Origin: an uncultured Clostridia bacterium
GTDB taxonomy: Bacteria > Bacillota > Clostridia > Christensenellales > UBA1242
DNA length: 7,498 nucleotides
NCBI GenBank assembly: GCA_947623795.1
Contig: CANQHS010000039.1
Coordinates: 1-7,498, forward strand
Reading direction: 5' to 3'
Below are positions 1 to 3,950 of the stretch, piece by piece. A program made the translations under genes and the position numbers. Under the pieces are notes generated by a model. That model worked only from the letters and a program-made list of their open reading frames with translations, was not told the origin of the DNA and did no database searches. Every line of letters starts with the position of its first letter. Position 1 is the stretch's first letter.

Positions 1-467
1 ACTCTGCTTGGGGTTGAGTTTGCACCCATTGAACCAACTTCTCTGTGAACAGGGCCAACACCGTGGGTCATTTTAAGCCTTTGTTGATTCCAGCGTTTGA
101 TAACGCCCGTGAATCCGTGACCTTTTGATGTGCCTGTCACATCGACAGTGTCGCCCGCAGCGAACATGTCTGCCTTGATTTCTTGACCAACTGAAAACTT
201 GGTTAAATCGTCATATTTGAACTCTTTCAAAACGCGTTTTGGTTCAACGCCGGCTTTTTTGAAAGCGCCAGCTTGTGCTTTGTTAACATTTTTTGATTTG
301 ATTTCGCCAAATGCCAGCACAGCGGATGCGTAGCCATCAACATCTTTAGTTTTGATTTGAGTTACATAGCAAGGGCCTGCTTCAATAACTGTTACAGGTT
401 CAACTCTGCCATCGTCTGTGAACACTTGTGTCATGCCCACTTTTCTACCTATAATTGCTTTTTCCAC
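1..467 (-). CDS. rplC: 50S ribosomal protein L3 (N-terminal part, cut by window edge)
   Basis: Seen: reading leftwards from a GTG at 465-467, an open frame of 155 codons continues to the window edge. It begins MEKAIIGRKVGMTQVF, the classic L3 N-terminus, and later carries GTSKGHGFTGVIKRWN and GPVHREVGSMGANSTPSR, the conserved L3 loop that reaches into the large subunit near the peptidyl transferase centre. Known: L3 is an early-assembly 50S protein of about 205-215 residues that binds 23S rRNA, so roughly the last quarter is missing here. The start is GTG rather than ATG. It is chosen because an AAGGAGG ribosome binding site lies 5-6 nt upstream and the protein aligns from its first residue. 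That site overlaps the stop codon of rpsJ, leaving only 10 nt between the genes, so translational coupling is likely. It is the second gene of the S10 operon and is expected to be transcribed from the promoter at 1293-1321. Confidence 0.96.
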   Translation of the reverse strand, partial: MEKAIIGRKVGMTQVFTDDGRVEPVTVIEAGPCYVTQIKTKDVDGYASAVLAFGEIKSKNVNKAQAGAFKKAGVEPKRVLKEFKYDDLTKFSVGQEIKADMFAAGDTVDVTGTSKGHGFTGVIKRWNQQRLKMTHGVGPVHREVGSMGANSTPSR

Positions 468-477
468 AGTATCCTCC

Positions 478-786
478 TTATAATTCCACCTTAATGTCCA
501 CACCAGATGGAACATTCATTTTAAGCAATGTGTCCACCGATTTTGCGTTTGGTGCGTAAACATCAATAATTCTATAATGTGTGCGAGTTTCAAATTGTTC
601 CCTACTATCCTTGTTAACATGAGTTGAACGAAGAATTGTTACAACTTCCCTTTTTGTTGGAAGTGGAACTGGGCCGGAAACTTTACAGCCAGATTTTGTT
701 GCGGTGTCAAGAATTCTTGAAACCACGTTTTCGAGTAAACCCGTATCGTAAGATGCAAGTTTAATTCTTATTTTTGTTGTTGCCAT
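478..786 (-). CDS. rpsJ: 30S ribosomal protein S10
   Basis: Seen: a 102-residue protein starting MATTKIRIKLASYD, with the S10 hallmarks SGPVPLPTKREVVTILRS (about residues 41-58) and HVNKDSREQFETRTHYRIID (about 60-79), ending GVDIKVEL. The length matches the family's usual 100-105 residues. The open frame continues upstream to an ATG at 811-813, adding nine residues (MLKIKRRRK). I reject that start because the extension runs through a good ribosome binding site (AGGAG at 794-798) placed 7 nt before the ATG at 784-786, and because S10 family members begin here. Known: S10 is part of the 30S head near the A site, and in many bacteria also acts with NusB in transcription antitermination. It is the first gene of the S10 operon, followed 10 nt later by rplC, and preceded by an untranslated leader of about 500 nt that is the likely site of control. 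Confidence 0.97.
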   Translation of the reverse strand: MATTKIRIKLASYDTGLLENVVSRILDTATKSGCKVSGPVPLPTKREVVTILRSTHVNKDSREQFETRTHYRIIDVYAPNAKSVDTLLKMNVPSGVDIKVEL

Positions 787-793
787 TTTTCTT

Positions 794-798
794 CTCCT
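794..798 (-). promoter_or_regulatory. Ribosome binding site deciding the rpsJ start
   Basis: The minus strand reads AAAAGGAGAAGAAAAATG, giving an AGGAG core 7 nt before the ATG at 784-786. This fixes the rpsJ start nine codons inside the longest open frame. Confidence 0.85.
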
Positions 799-952
799 TT
801 TAATTTTTAGCAATTTCCAAAAACTGAAGTCTTAACGTCACAAACTGCACTTTTGCTAAATTGCTCACTAGTTCGCAATTGTAAGCCTAAGTTTTTAACC
901 CCACTGCAACATTCGTCTTGCGGGGGCCCCGATGTTTGTTCCTTTTCCCCTT

Positions 953-973
953 CAAAACATTAACAATGTTTTG
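953..973 (-). promoter_or_regulatory. Perfect 9-bp hairpin in the S10 leader
   Basis: CAAAACATT (953-961) and AATGTTTTG (965-973) are perfect inverted repeats with a 3-nt loop. The stem can extend outward by pairing CCCC (947-950) with GGGG (975-978) across a small internal loop. The same GGGG can alternatively pair with CCCC at 980-983, and a run of five G at 922-926 can also compete for these C runs, so switching structures are possible. No U-run follows directly, so it is not a simple terminator. Confidence 0.55.
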
Positions 974-1039
974 TGGGGACCCCTTAAATCAAGGGCAAAC
1001 ACTTTTGCTAGTTTGTTTTGCTTGACATTATGTACTCGT

Positions 1040-1068
1040 GAGATCCTTCGACTACGCTCAGGATGACA
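1040..1068. repeat. Short REP-like intergenic repeat
   Basis: The plus strand reads AGATCCTTCGACTACGCTCA followed at once by GGATGACA, with ATCCT/AGGAT arms and a loose palindrome between. From memory this closely matches a very common intergenic element, often seen as TCATCCTGAGCG...CGAAGGATCT, found in many copies in diverse bacterial genomes. Only one copy is present here. It lies within the S10 leader and is more G+C-rich than its flanks, consistent with a later insertion. Confidence 0.5.
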
Positions 1069-1292
1069 AGCAGCATGCAGTTTAAATTCCAATAATTTAC
1101 TTACACGCATTACACCAAGCCGTGTGTTAAGTGCTAATCCTCAAAATAAATTGGGCTTTTGCCCGTCATTTTGTCAGCCGCCTAATAAGGCTTAAGGTCA
1201 GCATAAATTCCCATTTGTTGTTGCTAACAAATGCAACCTTATGCGTCTTTCCCCAATATGTGGAAGCTTTAGTCCACACGATTAGCGAGTTT

Positions 1293-1321
1293 ATTCTAGC
1301 ATAGAAAAAAGAGTTTGTCAA
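1293..1321 (-). promoter_or_regulatory. S10 operon promoter (sigma-A type, extended -10)
   Basis: On the minus strand there is a perfect -35 box TTGACA (1316-1321), a 17-nt spacer and a -10 box TAGAAT (1293-1298) preceded by TGC, an extended -10 element. The predicted start of transcription is near 1286. It lies 30 nt beyond the stop of the upstream gene and points at rpsJ, the next gene on that strand. Confidence 0.85.
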
Positions 1322-1350
1322 CCCTTTTTTACAAATTTTTTAAACTTTTT

Positions 1351-2010
1351 TTAGTCAATCTGTTCTGTGAGAGCTTCTATCTTTTCAATTGTCTGTTTTT
1401 CTTCTTCGTCCATCTGCGCAACTTCTTTTTCAACATAGTCTGGCTCTTGTGTGGCAGTTTTTCTTTGCTCTATTCTTTCATAAGTTCTGCGTAATAACTT
1501 TAATTGGTTCTTAACTTGTTCGTTAAAGTTTTCTTCAACTGCTTGCCATAAAGTTTCCTCAAAGCCTTCAAGATTAAACAAGGCAGCTCTGGCTCTATGA
1601 GTGTATCCATAATCCAAAATGTCCTCTAAATCAACACAAAGGTTGTGTCTTGCGCCAGAAATAATTCTGCCAACGTAATATGTGCGGTGATAAACTTTCT
1701 CTTTGTTTTTAAGGTCACGTTCAGCAACATCAATAACAAGAGCAGGCTCATTATAATATTCTGCCACTTTAAATGTTGGGGTAACATACTCTGCCTTTTG
1801 AACGCCTTTTATATATTCATTTAATTTTCTTTTTAAATACGCAAGGTCAACCTTGAAAACATCTCGATTAAGACTCAAAAAGTCGTTTATTGCATTGTTT
1901 GTCACTCTCATTTCGCTCTGCCAAGCTTCTCTGTTCACAACGCCCTTATTCATTTCTATGACAAGAGCATTGTGGTGCTCCATCAATTGTTTAAATTCAC
2001 TAAATTTCAT
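1351..2010 (-). CDS. Hypothetical protein, second of a tandem paralogous pair
   Basis: A 219-residue soluble, charged protein of unrecognised family. It shares most of its length with the 217-residue product of the gene at 2073-2726: MKFxEFK at the start, NNA...FL.LN..VFKV (about 37-54), KLN..IK (about 62-68), a central H.TY...L...DL block, GFE..LW...EENFN.QV (about 149-165), and a C-terminal helical part with a P(D)(Y/F)V and a final AL..Q(I/L)D. No signal peptide, membrane segment, metal-binding cluster or nucleotide-binding motif is visible. The long Glu/Lys/Gln-rich C-terminal third (about 155-219) suggests a coiled coil. The ATG is supported by AAGGAG about 6 nt upstream. It follows its paralogue after 62 nt with no terminator between, so the two are probably one transcript from the promoter at 2755-2783. 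No terminator follows its TAA stop. Duplication is clear; function is unknown. Confidence 0.88.
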   Translation of the reverse strand: MKFSEFKQLMEHHNALVIEMNKGVVNREAWQSEMRVTNNAINDFLSLNRDVFKVDLAYLKRKLNEYIKGVQKAEYVTPTFKVAEYYNEPALVIDVAERDLKNKEKVYHRTYYVGRIISGARHNLCVDLEDILDYGYTHRARAALFNLEGFEETLWQAVEENFNEQVKNQLKLLRRTYERIEQRKTATQEPDYVEKEVAQMDEEEKQTIEKIEALTEQID

Positions 2011-2072
2011 ATTTTCTCCTTATAGTTTTCTTAATCTGCCTATATAATTTTCAATTTTAAAAACTTATCATT

Positions 2073-2726
2073 TTAGTCAAGCTGGCCTGAAAGTGCTTTA
2101 ATTTCTTCGGCTGCGTGTTTATCCTCTTCGTTCAATTTTGTTAGCTCTCTTTTAACAAAGTCAGGTTGTTGAACTTCCGCCTGCCTTGCTGCAATTCTTT
2201 GGCGAGCGGTTTCAAGCAAGCTTATGCGAGTTGTAACTTGATTGTTGAAATTCTCTTCAATCACTTCCCACAAGCAATCTTCGAATCCGCGAATGCCATA
2301 TAGCATATTGCGATTAAAGTTCATATATGAAGGTTCAAGGAACGAACTCAAATCCGCACAAAGACGTTTTTGTTCATCAATTGCAATTTTGCAAAGTTTG
2401 TAGGTGTGGCGAATTTGTCGTCTCCCATCCTTTGGGTGCGGCTCAACCGTCATCATAACAAAATTGGCGGACTCTCCATTGCCAATGGTTTTAAAAATCA
2501 TGTTAACTTTCTTTTTTGCATCTTTAATGAAATTGTTTAGCTTGTTTGTTAAAAGATCAATTTCAACCTTAAAAACTTCTGGATTTAACAGCAAAAACTC
2601 GTTCAAAACTGCGTTGTTTTCTTTTAGGGCTGCGATAAGCGCTCTCCTATCTATATTTTTCCTATATGAGGCTTTAATGAGTTCGTTGCGTTCTTTCATT
2701 GCCGCTTTAAATTCTTCAAATTTCAT
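2073..2726 (-). CDS. Hypothetical protein, first of a tandem paralogous pair
   Basis: A 217-residue protein, roughly a third identical by eye to the product of the downstream gene at 1351-2010. Conserved landmarks are the MKFEEFK start, NNAVLNEFLLLNPEVFKVEI (about 38-57), KLNNFIK (about 62-68), RHTYKLCKI (about 106-114), LCADLSSFLE, then GFEDCLWEVIEENFNNQV (about 146-163). A charged helical C-terminus follows, rich in Arg, Glu, Gln and Lys, ending ALSGQLD. The middle part (about 70-100) diverges most from its paralogue. No membrane segment or catalytic motif is visible. The start is supported by AAGGAGAG about 6 nt before the ATG, and a good promoter lies about 30-57 nt upstream of the start codon. 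It may form a homo- or heteromeric coiled-coil assembly with its paralogue, but that is inference. I do not recognise the family. Confidence 0.9.
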   Translation of the reverse strand: MKFEEFKAAMKERNELIKASYRKNIDRRALIAALKENNAVLNEFLLLNPEVFKVEIDLLTNKLNNFIKDAKKKVNMIFKTIGNGESANFVMMTVEPHPKDGRRQIRHTYKLCKIAIDEQKRLCADLSSFLEPSYMNFNRNMLYGIRGFEDCLWEVIEENFNNQVTTRISLLETARQRIAARQAEVQQPDFVKRELTKLNEEDKHAAEEIKALSGQLD

Positions 2727-2754
2727 AAATCTCTCCTTAATTTTTTATATTTTT

Positions 2755-2783
2755 AATTTAGCATAAAACTAAAAATTTGTCAA
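2755..2783 (-). promoter_or_regulatory. Promoter of the paralogous gene pair
   Basis: On the minus strand: TTGACA (2778-2783), a 17-nt spacer ending in TATGC, and a weaker -10 box TAAATT (2755-2760) rescued by the extended TGC element. The layout closely matches the S10 promoter at 1293-1321. The predicted start is near 2748, giving a short leader to the ATG at 2724-2726. Confidence 0.7.
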
Positions 2784-2803
2784 TAGCATTTTGAAATTTT
2801 ATC

Positions 2804-2832
2804 TTGACTTTATAAGATATTTTTTATATACT
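2804..2832 (+). promoter_or_regulatory. Divergent plus-strand promoter before the RNHCP gene
   Basis: TTGACT (2804-2809), a 17-nt spacer and TATACT (2827-2832) form a near-consensus promoter. It is back to back with the minus-strand promoter at 2755-2783, the two -35 boxes being 20 bp apart. The predicted start is around 2839, coinciding with the ATG of the small interrupted frame and about 113 nt before the RNHCP start codon. Confidence 0.65.
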
Positions 2833-2838
2833 ACATTT

Positions 2839-2955
2839 ATGAAAAAAGAATCATTAAACGTGCTCGAATTTTATTTTGAAATAACAAATTGAAAACGCTC
2901 ATTAGGCTATGACGATTTGCTTGGCAAAATTAAATTGATAAAAGGACAAAAATGA
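2839..2955 (+). pseudogene. Small frame interrupted by one in-frame TGA
   Basis: An ATG at 2839 opens MKKESLNVLEFYFEITN, stopped by TGA at 2890-2892. The same frame then continues without a stop for 20 codons, KRSLGYDDLLGKIKLIKGQK, to a TGA at 2953-2955 that overlaps the RNHCP start codon in an ATGA arrangement. The composition looks protein-like on both sides of the internal stop (varied codons, aromatic and charged residues), and the ATGA overlap is typical of coupled genes. The candidates are a small gene with a nonsense mutation, a remnant of a longer gene, a recoded UGA, or a regulatory 17-codon leader peptide. There is no clear ribosome binding site before 2839, and the promoter would place transcription start at the ATG itself. 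I do not recognise the peptide, and chance remains possible at this length. Confidence 0.3.
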
Positions 2956-3272
2956 AACAATTCACAAAAAATGACGAGGGCTTTGTCTGCTCTAATTGTG
3001 GCAAGGCGGTGGACAGATTAAAATATTCCTCCCGCGACCACTGCACAAACTGCCTTTGCTCGCTCCATGTGCCTGGGGATAGGCAAAACGCTTGCGGCGG
3101 GCTGCTCGTTCCAATTGAAGTGTCACAAAATAGCAAAAAGGGATATATAATAACATACAAATGCCAAAAATGCGGAAAAACGCATAATAATAAGAGTGCG
3201 GACGATGACAATTTTTCGACAATCCTAAAAGTTATGAACAAGACTTATAACCATCTATCTTTTAGAAAATAG
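2952..3272 (+). CDS. RNHCP domain zinc-ribbon-like protein
   Basis: A 106-residue protein with the layout of the RNHCP family: FVCSNCGK (Cys13, Cys16), SRDHCTNCLCSLHVPGDR (Cys31, Cys34, Cys36; about 27-44), ACGGLLVP (Cys48), KKGYIITYKCQKCGKTHNN (Cys71, Cys74) and a DDDNF tail motif (about 84-88). The paired cysteines imply one or two structural zinc sites; the protein is small and soluble. The signature that names the family, Arg-Asn-His-Cys-Pro, is altered here to Arg-Asp-His-Cys-Thr, and the usual insertion between HV and PGDR is absent. Known: the family is widespread in Gram-positive bacteria but its function is not established. The ATG has an AAAGGA site about 5 nt upstream and overlaps the stop of the interrupted frame. 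No clear terminator follows, so transcripts may run toward the gene at 3434. The opposite-strand frames here are only shadows. Confidence 0.88.
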   Translation: MKQFTKNDEGFVCSNCGKAVDRLKYSSRDHCTNCLCSLHVPGDRQNACGGLLVPIEVSQNSKKGYIITYKCQKCGKTHNNKSADDDNFSTILKVMNKTYNHLSFRK

Positions 3273-3367
3273 TTAATAATTGCTCATTACTTTCGTTTTA
3301 AATCTAGCGATTCAATCTTGTTTAAAGCCGAATTCTTAAAAAATTTTAAAAATTTTTAAAAAAGGTA
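3273..3367. other. A/T-rich spacer without visible gene
   Basis: This gap holds A/T-rich sequence, including phased A and T runs at about 3338-3363 that may make intrinsically curved DNA just upstream of the next promoter. No terminator hairpin for the RNHCP gene was found. Confidence 0.4.
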
Positions 3368-3396
3368 TTTACAAAAATAAAAATATGTGCTAAAAT
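3368..3396 (+). promoter_or_regulatory. Promoter of the 162-residue unknown gene
   Basis: TTTACA (3368-3373), a 17-nt spacer ending in TGTGC, and TAAAAT (3391-3396) form a good promoter with an extended -10 TGC. The predicted start is near 3403, about 31 nt before the ATG at 3434. A/T tracts immediately upstream could act as an UP-like element. Confidence 0.78.
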
Positions 3397-3433
3397 TGAA
3401 CAAATAAAAAAATTCTATTGATAAGGAGAAGTT

Positions 3434-3922
3434 ATGAATAGACAAGTTGTTGATAATTTAATTAATTATTCAGATTCTGAGCTCGCAAAAAAGTTTTTGA
3501 TGAGAAAAACTGAAAATGACTATAATTCCGATTATGTTCATGAACAAATTATGGCATTAGTAAAGAAAAAACAAACTAACAAAGATGGCTCAAAGCCAGC
3601 ATATCCAAAATTTGCTTCGCTTGATAGCCGAGAGATTGGCTTTTTGGAGGAAACTTTGGTGCGCAAAAATGAAGTTTTAGCTCGCGATTCATCAAAATAT
3701 GAGCTTAAGCTTGAAGAATTTGTTAAAATGTATGAAAAAATGTTAAACGATAATTGGGAAGAATTTGAAAATGCACGTATTGAACGCGACAAAAAAGATT
3801 TGCAACTTGGCAAAAATCAATATGTAACATTCCTTTTCAATGCTCAAATCCTAAATTTAATTATGAAACTTATAAGTTCAATCGATTTAACAAAAATCAA
3901 TGAAAATACAATTGGCGTTTAA
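3434..3922 (+). CDS. Hypothetical protein, 162 residues
   Basis: A soluble, highly charged, mostly helical protein with no recognised family. Residues 1-45 contain a SDSELAKKFL stretch; about 50-62 is a short Pro/Lys segment (KPAYPKFASLD); about 66-125 is strongly Glu/Lys/Arg-rich and probably forms long helices or a coiled coil (SSKYELKLEEFVKMYEKMLN, then a run of alternating acidic and basic residues). The last 35 residues are more hydrophobic (VTFLFNAQILNLIMKLI) and may be an amphipathic or packing helix rather than a clear membrane span. There are no cysteines and no visible catalytic motif. The ATG is preceded by AAGGAG at a 5-nt spacing. With its own promoter (3368-3396) and terminator (3923-3949) it is a single-gene transcription unit. 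It converges on the large unknown gene at 3951-5669. Function unknown. Confidence 0.88.
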   Translation: MNRQVVDNLINYSDSELAKKFLMRKTENDYNSDYVHEQIMALVKKKQTNKDGSKPAYPKFASLDSREIGFLEETLVRKNEVLARDSSKYELKLEEFVKMYEKMLNDNWEEFENARIERDKKDLQLGKNQYVTFLFNAQILNLIMKLISSIDLTKINENTIGV

Positions 3923-3949
3923 AAATCTCCCAAAACGGGAGATTTTTTT
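3923..3949 (+). terminator. Strong intrinsic terminator, probably bidirectional
   Basis: A perfect 9-bp stem AAATCTCCC/GGGAGATTT with a 5-nt loop AAAAC (3932-3936) is followed by further T residues to 3949. It begins directly after the TAA stop at 3920-3922. Read on the minus strand, the same stem is followed by TTTTT and begins just after the stop of the convergent gene at 3951, so it probably ends both transcripts. Confidence 0.92.
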
Positions 3950-3950
3950 A

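Larger units (their letters stand above)
787..1286 (-). promoter_or_regulatory. Long structured 5' leader of the S10 operon
   Basis: Between the predicted transcription start (about 1286) and rpsJ lies about 500 nt with no plausible protein-coding frame but many inverted repeats. From 5' to 3' on the transcript these include: 1259-1278 (6-bp stem, TGTGGA/TCCACA); 1201-1244 (outer stem GCATAA/TTATGC enclosing an 8-bp stem CATTTGTT/AACAAATG); 1180-1191 (GCCT/AGGC); 1153-1164 (GGGC/GCCC with a 4-nt loop); 1103-1125 (ACACG/CGTGT); 996-1015 (CAAAC/GTTTG); 947-978 (CCCC plus CAAAACATT paired across a 3-nt loop); and 859-880 (AATTGC/GCAATT). Known: S10 operons are often autoregulated by a ribosomal protein, L4 in E. 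coli, binding the leader. Inference: this leader serves that role. I do not recognise it as a specific Rfam class, and see no T-box, tmRNA or RNase P signature. The stretch 1322-1350 beyond the promoter holds only A/T-rich spacer. Confidence 0.6.

Noticed and set aside
787..813. Longer rpsJ start adding nine residues (MLKIKRRRK).
   Set aside because: It would run through the ribosome binding site of the internal ATG, and S10 proteins begin at MATTKIRI-like sequence.
1153..1164. GGGC/GCCC hairpin followed by a T-rich stretch on the minus strand, as a possible attenuator terminator.
   Set aside because: The stem is only 4 bp and the tract after it is interrupted (AATTTATTTT), too weak to call a terminator without further evidence.
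787..1290. Leader region as a T-box, tmRNA, RNase P RNA or 6S RNA gene.
   Set aside because: No T-box sequence, CCA end, tag frame or conserved RNase P core was seen, and its position directly behind a promoter facing rpsJ fits a leader better.
2404..2766. Plus-strand open frame of 120 codons opposite the first paralogue.
   Set aside because: It is antisense to a gene with clear paralogy, has no ribosome binding site, and has a composition typical of a reversed-strand shadow.
2839..2955. TGA read as tryptophan throughout the genome (code 4).
   Set aside because: Recognised genes such as prfA, rplC and the paralogous pair use TGG for Trp and are full-length with no in-frame TGA.
2930..3241. 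Minus-strand frames opposite the RNHCP gene (103 and 76 codons).
   Set aside because: The plus strand encodes a recognised zinc-ribbon family with conserved cysteines, so the cysteine-rich reverse frames are shadows.
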